Source: Acidisphaera sp.
Lineage (GTDB): Bacteria; Pseudomonadota; Alphaproteobacteria; Acetobacterales; Acetobacteraceae
Direction of reading: 5' to 3'
DNA: 32,090 bases
Assembly: GCA_019240395.1 (NCBI GenBank)
Contig: JAFAYM010000176.1
Location: 1-32,090 of the forward strand
In this document: piece by piece, positions 8,787 through 16,318 of the stretch
How the letters are laid out: each line of letters opens with the position of its first letter
Position numbering within the stretch: the first letter of the stretch is position 1
The notes under the pieces: generated by a model
Told to the model about the DNA's origin: nothing
Database searches by the model: none
Seen by the model: only the letters and a program-made list of their open reading frames with translations
Program-made: the position numbers and the translations under genes

Positions 8787-9818
8787 TTGCTCGGCACCAT
8801 CGCCGACACCGATCCCGACCTGACGATCTTCCAGATGCCCTGGTGGCTGGACGCGGTCAGCTTCGGGCAATGGGCCGCGGTGACCGCCGGGGACGGGGTG
8901 AACTCGTTTCTCTGGCTGCCCTATGCCGAGAGCCGCAAGCTCGGGCTCACGGTGATCGGCATGCCGCCGCTCACCCATACGCTCGGCCCGGTCATCCGGC
9001 TGCCCGAAGGCCGCGCCGTCCTGCGCGGCACCTGTCGGCGCAAGCTGATCGATGCCGCGCTGGCGGCGCTGCCGCCGCATCACGGGTTCTTCCAGGTGCT
9101 GGACCCACGTGTGGAGGACGCGCTCGACTACGCCATCAACGGCATGGAAGTGGGCGTGCGCTACACTTTCCGGATCGACACCGCCTGCGGGCCGGATGCG
9201 CTGTGGCAATCGCTCAAGCACAACACGCGCAACGTCATCCGCAAGGCGGAGCGCTTCGTGCGCGCCGGCGAGATGGGCTCGGTGATGGATTTCTACGCCT
9301 TCTACGAAGCCAATCTGCGCGAGCGCGGCTTCGCCAATCATCACGACAGGCGGCTCTATGAGGCGCTTTCGGCGGCGCTCGCCAGGCGCTCCCAGCACAA
9401 GGTGATCGCGGCCTTCGACCGGCATTCGGGACAGCCGGTGGCGGCGGCGCTGCTGGTCTGGGACAGCATGACCCTTTATTACCTGCGCGCCACCCGCAAC
9501 CCGGTCGAGGCCGGGCGCGGCGTCGGCAGCCACCTGCTCTGGCAGGCGATCAGCCTAGCCGCCGAGAAGCACCTGATCTTCGACACCGACAGCTTTTATG
9601 GCCGCGGCAGCGCCCTGTTTCTCGAGGCGTTCGGGGCGAAGCCGACGCCGCGCCTGACCATCGATCGGCGCCGCCGCAGCCTCAAGCTGATCGAAGCCTG
9701 CGAGCGTCAGCTGGCCAACGCCCGCACGCGGCTGCTGCGGCCTGTCCCCGGCGGAAAGTCAGGCGAGGGCTCTCCCGCCACGCTCGTGTCCGAGTCTCGC
9801 TCGGGCCCGTCGCCCTGA
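8787..9818 (+). CDS. FemAB-like / GNAT-fold acyltransferase (BioF2-like)
   Basis: A roughly 340-residue protein of the FemAB-related GNAT group. It opens with IFQMPWWLDAV, has a first GNAT half with PYAESRKLGL and LGPVIRLP, the basic central segment KHNTRNVIRKAERF, and a second half with MTLYYLRATRNPVEAGRGVGSHLLWQAI and the final IFDTDSFYGRGSALFLEAFGAKP. Such proteins transfer acyl or aminoacyl groups in peptidoglycan, exopolysaccharide or lipid modification; the donor here is unknown. I chose the TTG at 8787, with AGGAG five bases upstream. An in-frame GTG at 8751 would add 12 residues but has no clear ribosome-binding site. The last 25 residues are low complexity. Confidence 0.82.
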   Translation: MLGTIADTDPDLTIFQMPWWLDAVSFGQWAAVTAGDGVNSFLWLPYAESRKLGLTVIGMPPLTHTLGPVIRLPEGRAVLRGTCRRKLIDAALAALPPHHGFFQVLDPRVEDALDYAINGMEVGVRYTFRIDTACGPDALWQSLKHNTRNVIRKAERFVRAGEMGSVMDFYAFYEANLRERGFANHHDRRLYEALSAALARRSQHKVIAAFDRHSGQPVAAALLVWDSMTLYYLRATRNPVEAGRGVGSHLLWQAISLAAEKHLIFDTDSFYGRGSALFLEAFGAKPTPRLTIDRRRRSLKLIEACERQLANARTRLLRPVPGGKSGEGSPATLVSESRSGPSP

Positions 9819-9851
9819 GCCCATCCGCGGGGCTGCTGCAAACCCTGACGG

Positions 9852-9983
9852 CTACTTCGTCGAGCCCTTCGCGGCCGGCTTCGCCGAGGATTTCTGGATG
9901 AAGGACGCCGAGCCCGCGGCCGGCTTCTTCGCCGCCTTCGGCTTCTTCACCTCACGATTGCTGCGCTTCTGTCCTTTGGCCAT
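9852..9983 (-). CDS. Small basic Lys/Ala-rich protein (43 aa)
   Basis: A 43-residue reading frame on the minus strand begins MAKGQKRSNREVKKPKAAKK and ends in an alanine, lysine and proline-rich tail. GGAG lies six bases before the ATG. The MAKGQ(x)RSNRE(x)KKPK opening is one I recognise from small conserved hypothetical proteins in Proteobacteria, which are strongly basic and of unknown function; nucleic-acid binding is a guess from charge alone. It sits alone in the 247-base gap between the FemAB-like gene and the aminotransferase gene. The start, the ribosome-binding site and the recognisable opening make it more than a chance frame. Confidence 0.7.
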   Translation of the reverse strand: MAKGQKRSNREVKKPKAAKKPAAGSASFIQKSSAKPAAKGSTK

Positions 9984-10065
9984 GGAACGCTCCGATGTTC
10001 GTTAATCAGGACAGCATAATGGAGTGCAGATTCTCTCCGTCACGCAAGCAAAATCAGATCGCTCG

Positions 10066-11352
10066 TCAAGCCGCGAGTTCGCGTGCCGCCGAGGCGAAGG
10101 CCTCCACGGTGTGGCTTATATCCGCCTCGTCATGGGCCAGCGAGATGTAGAGCTTGCTCTCGCTCTTGAAGATGCCGCGCTCGCGCAGCAGCGCGTTGAA
10201 CCGCTTGGCGAGCGCCGCGTCGCCGCCGACCGTGTCCCGATAGTTGCTGATCCGGCCAGGGGCGAACACCACGTCGAACATCGGCGGCTCGCCGGGAACC
10301 GCGACCTCGAACCCGGCATCGCGCAGACTGCCGGCGAGCCCGTCGCGGATCGCCTGGCCGGTGGCGAAAATCCGCTCATAGGCACCCGGCCGCTTGAGGA
10401 TCTGCAGGGTCGCCAGGCCGGCGACCGCGGCGACCGGGTTGCCGCTCAGCGTGCCGATCTGCGGCATGAACCGCTCGTCCCCGACGGCGGCGCGATCCAG
10501 ATGCGCCATGATGTCCTCGCGCCCGGCGATCGCCGCCAGCGGGAAGCCGCCGCCGATCACCTTGCCGAGCGAGCAGAGATCCGGAACGACGCCGTAATAG
10601 GCCTGCGCGCCGCCATAGGCGAGGCGGAAGCCGGTGACCACCTCATCGAAGATCAGCGGGATGTCGTATTCCCGGGTGATCTCCCGCAGACCCTGCAGGA
10701 AGCCCGGCTGCGGCGGGATCAGCCGCTGCATCGGCTCGACGATCACGCCGGCCAGCTCGTCGTGATACTCGCGGATGAGGTTTTCCGCCATTTCGAGGTC
10801 GTTGAAGGCGCAGACCAGCATCTCGCTGCGCACGCCGGCCGGAATGCCGGCCGAATCCGGGGCGGCCTGCGGGAAGTTGCCCACCTGCTTCGGCCACAGG
10901 CTCATCAGGCCGTAGTCGCTCATGCCGTGATAGCCGCCCTCGAACTTCAGGATCTTGTCGCGGCGGCGGAAGGCGCGGGCCAGGCGCATGGCGTAGAGAT
11001 CGGCCTCGGTGCCGCTGCTGACGAAGCGGACCTTCTGCGCGCAGGCCACGGCATCGACGATCTCGGCGGCCAGCAGGATCGCCGGCTCGTTGTTGGCGAA
11101 GAACGTGGTGCCGCGCGGCAGCTGTTCCTGCACCGCCGCGACGACCTCGGGATGGGCATGGCCCACCAGCATCGGCCCCGATCCCAGGAGGAAGTCGATA
11201 TATTCGTTGCCGCTGGCATCCCAGACCCGCCCGCCGCGGCCTTCGCGGATGACGGTCGCTACGTCGACATTGCCGAGGCTGCCGGCGGGAAGCACGCGCC
11301 GCGCGGTTTCCGCCAGCGCCAGTTCGGCATCGCTGCGCCGGATGATGGACAT
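10066..11352 (-). CDS. Class III PLP-dependent aminotransferase (glutamate-1-semialdehyde aminomutase-like)
   Basis: A roughly 428-residue fold-type I PLP enzyme resembling HemL and related class III aminotransferases. Visible motifs are VWDASGNEYIDFLLGSGPMLVGHAHP, the phosphate-binding SSGTEAD, GGYHG, the cofactor ring-binding Asp in LIFDEVVTGFR, and the Schiff-base lysine in SLGKVIGGGFPLAA (about Lys264). True HemL or another amino group transfer cannot be decided from sequence; the divergence from HemL and the lone position suggest a catabolic or specialised aminotransferase. The start at 11352 (MSIIRRSDAEL) is preferred, as the in-frame ATG at 11409 adds a 19-residue segment unlike the family. 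It lies downstream of the sterol operon on the same strand but has its own likely promoter. Confidence 0.85.
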   Translation of the reverse strand: MSIIRRSDAELALAETARRVLPAGSLGNVDVATVIREGRGGRVWDASGNEYIDFLLGSGPMLVGHAHPEVVAAVQEQLPRGTTFFANNEPAILLAAEIVDAVACAQKVRFVSSGTEADLYAMRLARAFRRRDKILKFEGGYHGMSDYGLMSLWPKQVGNFPQAAPDSAGIPAGVRSEMLVCAFNDLEMAENLIREYHDELAGVIVEPMQRLIPPQPGFLQGLREITREYDIPLIFDEVVTGFRLAYGGAQAYYGVVPDLCSLGKVIGGGFPLAAIAGREDIMAHLDRAAVGDERFMPQIGTLSGNPVAAVAGLATLQILKRPGAYERIFATGQAIRDGLAGSLRDAGFEVAVPGEPPMFDVVFAPGRISNYRDTVGGDAALAKRFNALLRERGIFKSESKLYISLAHDEADISHTVEAFASAARELAA

Positions 11353-11469
11353 GAGGCTGATCCCTTTCCCGTAAGCTCGATACGAGCTTGCCACCGCCCA
11401 GCTTGCCATAGCGGCGTGGTGGAGGGGGTTTCCCCCGAACCGGCGTTCCCGGGCGATCCCAGCTGGTTC

Positions 11470-11498
11470 ATAACGGCTTGGGTATGCCCACTTGTCAA
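11470..11498 (-). promoter_or_regulatory. Putative sigma-70-type promoter for the aminotransferase gene
   Basis: On the minus strand a perfect TTGACA (11498-11493) is followed, after exactly 17 bases, by CGTTAT (11475-11470), a weak -10 box. It lies in the 193-base gap between the P450 stop and the aminotransferase start and would give a leader of about 110 bases. The rest of the gap shows no clear terminator. Only the -35 box is strong. Confidence 0.4.
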
Positions 11499-11545
11499 CC
11501 CAGTGCCGTTCTCCGGTGGCTCCGGCTGTGTCCGGTTATGGCGCC

Positions 11546-13024
11546 TCACCACCTCGATTTCCTCACGAACTCGATTTCGTAGGGCTCGGGCTGCAGCGTG
11601 ACCGAGCCGCGATAGTCGTTATGCCCGGGACGGCCGGAACCGATCCGGCGCAACCGGTAGCGCCCGAGCAGCTGCTTGAGAAAGACGGTGATGTGCAGCT
11701 CGGCGAAGACCCTGCCCGTGCACGCCATCTGGCCGAGTGAGAACCCGGCCCAGCGTCCGCCGAGAGCCGCTTCGGGAGGGGCGAAGCGAGCAGGGTCGAA
11801 CCGCTCGGGATCGGCGTAGCTGGCGGGGTTGCGGTGCAGCGTGTCCAGCTGCACGAAGCTGTACGTGCCCTTGGGCACGAAGTAGCCGCCGTAGCGCCGG
11901 GATTGCGCCAGCAGCCGGGTGATGGCCGCAGCCTGCGGATGGAGGCGCAGGCATTCCCGGATCGCCATCGCCGTCACGGCCGGGGCGCGCGGCACGGCGA
12001 GCGGATCGGCGCCGGCCAGCTCGTCACCGAGCTGGTCCTGCAGCTCGGGATGCCCCGCCAGCTCATCGAGCAGGAACAGAATGGTGCCTCCGGTCGAGCC
12101 GGTGGAGGGCAGCATCACCGTGAACAGATGCTGGTAGAAAGCGAGCGACCCGAGCAGCCTCGCCCGTTCTTCCCCGCAGCTCGCCAGGCGCCGGCGATCC
12201 CAGCCGAGCGCGTCGAGCGATTCCGCGACGAACCGGAGTTGATCCTCGCCGACATCGCCGCCGCCCAGGATGGCATCCAGGCTGCGCGCGAGCAGCCCGG
12301 CGTAGCTCTTCTCGAGCGTCTTCACCCGCCGGCGCGCGTGCAGGAAGAACCAGCTGTCGAACAGCAGCGCGCTGAGCAGGCTGCCCACGTCGAAATACCG
12401 CGCCAGCGTGTCCCGCGTCTCCGACGGGGTCGGTTCCACGCCCATCCAGCAGCGCAGCGAGACATGCTGCACGGTGGCCAGGATCTCCGTGTTGAGATCG
12501 AAACGCCGCACCGCATCCTGCCCGCGCGGGATCGATACCATGCGTTCGATCGCCGGGGTCCAGATCTCCGTCATCCCAGCGGCATGGCGGCGGAGCATGT
12601 CGGGTGCGAGGTGGCGCGCGATCAGACGCTGGCGCTCGGCATGCACGGGATCGTCGCCGGACGTGCAGAACACCGCCTGCTCGCCGAACACCAGCGGTGG
12701 TCCGGTCATCGGCGCGTAGCCGCGCTGCCGGTCCTGCGTCAGCGTGAGCAGCGCCACCTCGGGATCGGCGACCAGCAGGAAGCGTCGGCCGAGCACCGGC
12801 GGCCCGAAACGCAGCAGGACCAACGGTCCGTAAGCCTGCACGCAGCGCCGGTGGAAAGCGACGAAGCCTTCCGTCCGGATGTCGTGCAGGTGGCCGAGCC
12901 AGCGGTGGCGGATCGGCGGCGATGGCGGCAGCCGCTCGCCGCGCACGGAAAGCGCGTCCTGCGCCCAGTTGGCGAGCGCCCCGGCGAGCAGCCGGCCGGC
13001 TCCGGTCACCGCAGCAACGGCCAT
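11546..13024 (-). CDS. Cytochrome P450, last gene of the sterol operon
   Basis: A 492-residue P450. The heme-ligand motif FxxGxxxCxG is present as FSLGQMACTG (Cys about 435), the K-helix ExxR as ECLRLHP (Glu about 357), and the PERF motif as DPERFDPARF. The I-helix region reads LPSTGSTGGT at about 305-315, without the usual AGxxTT and without the AGxHTS of CYP51 sterol 14-demethylases. The N-terminus is mildly hydrophobic (VTGAGRLLAGALANWAQDAL) and may associate with membrane. Its ATG directly follows the stop of the flavoprotein gene (TAGATG), so it is the end of the sterol operon. It probably oxidises the sterol nucleus or side chain. Whether it replaces CYP51 cannot be told here. Confidence 0.93.
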   Translation of the reverse strand: MAVAAVTGAGRLLAGALANWAQDALSVRGERLPPSPPIRHRWLGHLHDIRTEGFVAFHRRCVQAYGPLVLLRFGPPVLGRRFLLVADPEVALLTLTQDRQRGYAPMTGPPLVFGEQAVFCTSGDDPVHAERQRLIARHLAPDMLRRHAAGMTEIWTPAIERMVSIPRGQDAVRRFDLNTEILATVQHVSLRCWMGVEPTPSETRDTLARYFDVGSLLSALLFDSWFFLHARRRVKTLEKSYAGLLARSLDAILGGGDVGEDQLRFVAESLDALGWDRRRLASCGEERARLLGSLAFYQHLFTVMLPSTGSTGGTILFLLDELAGHPELQDQLGDELAGADPLAVPRAPAVTAMAIRECLRLHPQAAAITRLLAQSRRYGGYFVPKGTYSFVQLDTLHRNPASYADPERFDPARFAPPEAALGGRWAGFSLGQMACTGRVFAELHITVFLKQLLGRYRLRRIGSGRPGHNDYRGSVTLQPEPYEIEFVRKSRW

Positions 13025-14287
13025 CTATCCCGTCGATTGCTGGAGCGCTGCCGGCCGCAGCGCCAGGCGGCCCAGCGCTGCGAGCACCGGCAGTGCCAGG
13101 CCGGGCTTGAGGAAGTCGAGCTTGGGCCGCGCGCCGGTCATCACCTCGGCCCATTTCGCCAGCAGCGGCGCGCCATCCCGGCGCAGCGCGAGGGCACCCG
13201 CGTCGAGCAGCCCCGGACGCGCGCTGCACAGCCTGGCGATGCGGGCGCTCCAGGCGAAATCGTTGCCGAAGGCGCGGCGCCAGCGCCGGTGGTAGCGGCT
13301 CAGTCGGGCGGCCCTGAAATCATCCTCGGCAAGGCATTCGACGAGCGTGGCCGCGGCGATCTCGGCGGCGTCCATGCCGTACTGGATGCCCTCTCCGGTC
13401 AGTGGATCGATCTGTCCCGCGGCGTCGCCCAGGATCAGCAGCCGCTCGCCGTAGCTGCGGGGAATACCGCCGAGGCGCAGCGGCGCGCCGCGCATGGCGC
13501 CGATCGCCGCCCGCGCGCCGATCGCACGGCTGACGAACGGGTCCTCCCGCATCACCCGATCATGGGTGCGCCGCAGATCGTGCACGGTCAGCTGGCCGCC
13601 GGGAATCAGATAGAGGCAGAAATTGAGTTGGCCGCCCGCCTCCCGGAACAGCGCGCAGTAGCCGGGCAGCAGATCGCGCGGATAGAAGGCGACGCCGTCG
13701 TGCGGAAAATCACTGCTGCTTGCGTCGATATAGGCGCGGCTGCACACCGCCTCCGGCGCGCCTCCGACGATGCCGAGGCGCCGCGCCAGCCGGGACAGCG
13801 CGCCGTCGGCGGCGACCAGCACGCGCGCCCGGCAGCTTGCGCCGCGCCGCGCGTCGATCGTCCACAGCCCGGCTTCGCCATCGAGCGTCGCGTCCACCGC
13901 CTCGAAGCGCTCGATCAGCGCTGCGCCGGCTTCGGCCGCGGCGCGGGCGATGCGCTGATCGAGGTGGACGCGCCTGACGGCGATGACCGGCGAGGAGGCG
14001 ATGTGTTCCACCGAGTTGCCGATCGCCACCACGCCGCCCGGGCTGACCATCCCGCCGATCGCGGCGGCATGCGCCTCGCCGTTGTCGAAAATCTGCTGCA
14101 GCACGCCCATGCGTGACAGATGCAGCTGGGCGCGGCTGCACACCGCATCCCCGCAGATCTTGTCGCGCGGGAAGGCGTGCTTCTCCAGCAGCGCCACCCG
14201 CACGCCGGCGCGCGCCAGATACCAGGCGCAGGTCGCACCGGCCGGACCGGCGCCGACGATCGCGACATCGTAAATGCACGCGGTCAC
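13025..14287 (-). CDS. Geranylgeranyl-reductase-family FAD-dependent oxidoreductase
   Basis: A 420-residue flavoprotein with the FAD-binding DVAIVGAGPAGATCAWYLARAG start (GxGxxG at about 12-17), the CGDAVC signature after FPRDKI, VAADGALSRLARRL, and the second FAD motif LILGDAAGQIDPLTGEGIQYG (Asp about 288). This is the geranylgeranyl reductase family, whose members reduce or oxidise isoprenoid double bonds; others are halogenases or hydroxylases. In this operon it is a candidate sterol double-bond reductase or oxidase, by inference only. The start is GTG at 14287, overlapping the preceding TGA (GTGA), which implies coupling. A longer open frame upstream lies inside the epoxidase gene in another frame and is not real coding. 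Confidence 0.9.
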   Translation of the reverse strand: MTACIYDVAIVGAGPAGATCAWYLARAGVRVALLEKHAFPRDKICGDAVCSRAQLHLSRMGVLQQIFDNGEAHAAAIGGMVSPGGVVAIGNSVEHIASSPVIAVRRVHLDQRIARAAAEAGAALIERFEAVDATLDGEAGLWTIDARRGASCRARVLVAADGALSRLARRLGIVGGAPEAVCSRAYIDASSSDFPHDGVAFYPRDLLPGYCALFREAGGQLNFCLYLIPGGQLTVHDLRRTHDRVMREDPFVSRAIGARAAIGAMRGAPLRLGGIPRSYGERLLILGDAAGQIDPLTGEGIQYGMDAAEIAAATLVECLAEDDFRAARLSRYHRRWRRAFGNDFAWSARIARLCSARPGLLDAGALALRRDGAPLLAKWAEVMTGARPKLDFLKPGLALPVLAALGRLALRPAALQQSTG

Positions 14288-15600
14288 TGGATGCGGATCG
14301 TGTCGGTCGTCAGGCGCATGATGGGCAGAGCCAGCTTTGCCATCGCGCCGACCTGCCGCGCAAGGCCGGACAGACCGCCCGGCGGTCGGCACAGCCCATG
14401 CAAGGCCACCCAAGCGAGTTCGTGGAGCACCGCGTGCACGCGCGTCTCGGTGCTGGCGATGAGCTGCAACGAGGCGGCGCGACCGCCGGCGCTGCGCATC
14501 CAGTAGCGGAGCAGCCCGTCGCGCAGGAATTCCATGGCGGGTGCGGTCCCGCCCAGCGTGTCGTGCAGCAAAGCGGCGAGCAGCATGCGGGCACGCTGCT
14601 GAGCGCGACGCTCGCGCGCATAGAGGCGCAAGGCGAGGGCCACATCGCCGGAGGCACGGCACAGCGCGTCGCGCAGGCGGAAAGCGTCGGCGACGGCCAT
14701 GCTCATGCCGCTCGCCGTCAGCGGATGACAGCTTCCCGCGGCATCGCCGACCAGCGCCACGCCTCCGCGCACGACCGCAGAAACGGCGACGTGGCGGGCG
14801 GCGAAACCGAGGCCACCCCCGGCAGAGACGGCCGCGCCGAGTGCTTCGCGCAGCGGTGCGGGAAGCATCGCGGTGCATTCGTCCGGTCGGGCGCGGCGGT
14901 CGGGGCCGACCGGCTGCTCGAACAGCACGCGTGCCGCGCCGTCGCCGATCGCATAGGCGAGGACCGGGTGCTTTGCGCCGAGGAACACATGGCCGAGGCC
15001 CGGCGCCGGAAGCGCCTCGCTGCCGATGCGATAGCCGCTGAATCGCGCGCCACCGTGGCGCCGATGGGCGATCCCCGCCATGTCCCGAACCCGCGAGGAC
15101 GCCCCGTCCGCGGCGACGAGCAGCCGGCAGGGGACGGTCTCACGCTGGCCGCCCCGGGCCAAATGGACGGCGCTCCGGCCGGGCGCTCCGTCATCCAACC
15201 CGACCACGCGGCAGCCGCGCGCGACGCTGACACGCTCGATGCGGCCGGCGGCGTCCAGCAGGGTGCGGCGAAGGGTGCCGTGATCGAGCGCCAGCGCCGT
15301 GCTCCGGCCGGCATCGCCGGAGCGATAGAGCAAGTGCATCGGCGGGGTTGGCGACGGCTCGGCGAACACGGCAAAGCCGCGCAGCGGCGCGGCACGGGCA
15401 ATATCGGCCGGCGCCAGCAAGCCGAGTTCGGCCAGGTCGGCGACGCAGGCGGGGTGGATGAATTCGCCGGAGAGACGACGCTCCTCGTGCTGGCCGGGCT
15501 CGACCAGGAGGACGGACCAGCCCAGGGTGGCCAGGCAGGAGGCGGCGGCGCAGCCCGCCACCCCGCCCCCGGCGACGATGACATCGGGATCGCCGCTCAC
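14284..15600 (-). CDS. Squalene epoxidase (squalene monooxygenase)
   Basis: This enzyme converts squalene to 2,3-oxidosqualene, the committed oxygen-requiring step towards sterols. The 438-residue product aligns by eye with eukaryotic SQLE along its length: DVIVAGGGVAGCAAA (FAD GxGxxG), LSGEFIHPACVADLAELGL (compare GEFLQPGG...LGL), LDHGTLRRTLLDAA, VAADGASSRVR, HPVLAYAIGDGAARVLFEQP, and GGVALVGDAAGSCHPLTASGMSMAVAD (compare [20 protein letters not shown]). The C-terminal helical part matches as well (RYWMRSAGG). It starts with GTG, overlapping the TGA of the Coq4-like gene. The adjacent oxidosqualene cyclase makes the assignment much stronger than to a generic flavin monooxygenase. Confidence 0.9.
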   Translation of the reverse strand: MSGDPDVIVAGGGVAGCAAASCLATLGWSVLLVEPGQHEERRLSGEFIHPACVADLAELGLLAPADIARAAPLRGFAVFAEPSPTPPMHLLYRSGDAGRSTALALDHGTLRRTLLDAAGRIERVSVARGCRVVGLDDGAPGRSAVHLARGGQRETVPCRLLVAADGASSRVRDMAGIAHRRHGGARFSGYRIGSEALPAPGLGHVFLGAKHPVLAYAIGDGAARVLFEQPVGPDRRARPDECTAMLPAPLREALGAAVSAGGGLGFAARHVAVSAVVRGGVALVGDAAGSCHPLTASGMSMAVADAFRLRDALCRASGDVALALRLYARERRAQQRARMLLAALLHDTLGGTAPAMEFLRDGLLRYWMRSAGGRAASLQLIASTETRVHAVLHELAWVALHGLCRPPGGLSGLARQVGAMAKLALPIMRLTTDTIRIQ

Positions 15601-16318
15601 CGGTCCGCCATCACCCGATGATACAGGCGGGGCGGCGCCAGGCGCAAAGTCTCGCGCAGCCCGTCGAGCCCGTGCTCGAGGCTGCGTTCCCAGAAGACAT
15701 CCTCGAGCCAGGCGGCGTGCCGGCCGCGGCGATACGCCTCGATGACGGCGGCGCGGACCGGCCGGCCGGGAAACTGCCGGGCCAGCTTGAACATCCAGGT
15801 GAAGGCCAGGAAGCCGCGTCCGGGATGGCGCGTCTGCGCATAACGGAAGCCAGCACGCACAGCTCCCCGAGCTCGTCGGTGCCGTAGCCGATGACGACGT
15901 GCCAGAGATCGTGCAGATCGGTGGCTCGATCGATGAACCATCGCTCGTCCGGCGACATCGGCCGCTCGCCGCCGAGCGCTTCCAGGTCCGCCAGCGCGCG
16001 CAGATCCAGTTTGTTTTCGGTCATGAAATCGGCATAGGCGCGGCCAAGCGTGCCCGTGGGCAGCGCCGCCAGGCGTCCCCGGTCGGCAAGGCTGTCGCGC
16101 GCCGCCGGGCGCTCGCGCAACAGCGCCTGCCCCGCCGGGCTGGCGCGCAGCCGGCAAAACCCGCGCTGGCCGGAGCGGCCTTGCGTCGCATGCAGGAAGA
16201 TCACGCCTTGCGCGACATCCTTGCCGCGGCTCCTGGCGAGCGCGCGCAGCGCGCGGATGGCGATCAGCGGGCGAATGCGATTCCCCCCGAAATTCGGCAC
16301 CGCAATTCCGGCCCTCAT
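15597..16318 (-). pseudogene. Coq4-like gene with an apparent one-base frameshift
   Basis: The gene starts at ATG 16318, overlapping the cyclase stop (ATGA). Its first 156 residues follow the Coq4 family, including the metal motif HDxxHx11E as HDLWH (about 136-140) with Glu152. At about 15848 the frame breaks: frame one gives CVLASVMRR and runs to a stop at 15611. Shifting by one base gives FRYAQTRHPGRGFLAFTWMFKLARQ and a clean Coq4-like C-terminus ending at the TGA at 15597, which overlaps the epoxidase GTG. One missing base (GCTTCC instead of, for instance, GCTTTCC) explains it. Coq4 acts on the ring of ubiquinone precursors in eukaryotes; a role with sterols is unknown. It could be a sequencing error, a true mutation or, less likely, recoding. 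A corrected product would be about 240 residues. Confidence 0.85.

Noticed and set aside
10024-14116. Long plus-strand frames (10024-11601, 11834-14116) opposite the aminotransferase, P450 and flavoprotein genes
   Set aside because: They are antisense shadows in GC-rich DNA with His, Arg and Gln-rich composition and no domain; the minus-strand genes carry all motifs.
13025-14878. 617-residue minus-strand frame reaching far upstream of the flavoprotein
   Set aside because: The part above 14287 lies in another frame inside the squalene epoxidase gene and is arginine-rich nonsense; the real flavoprotein starts at GTG 14287.
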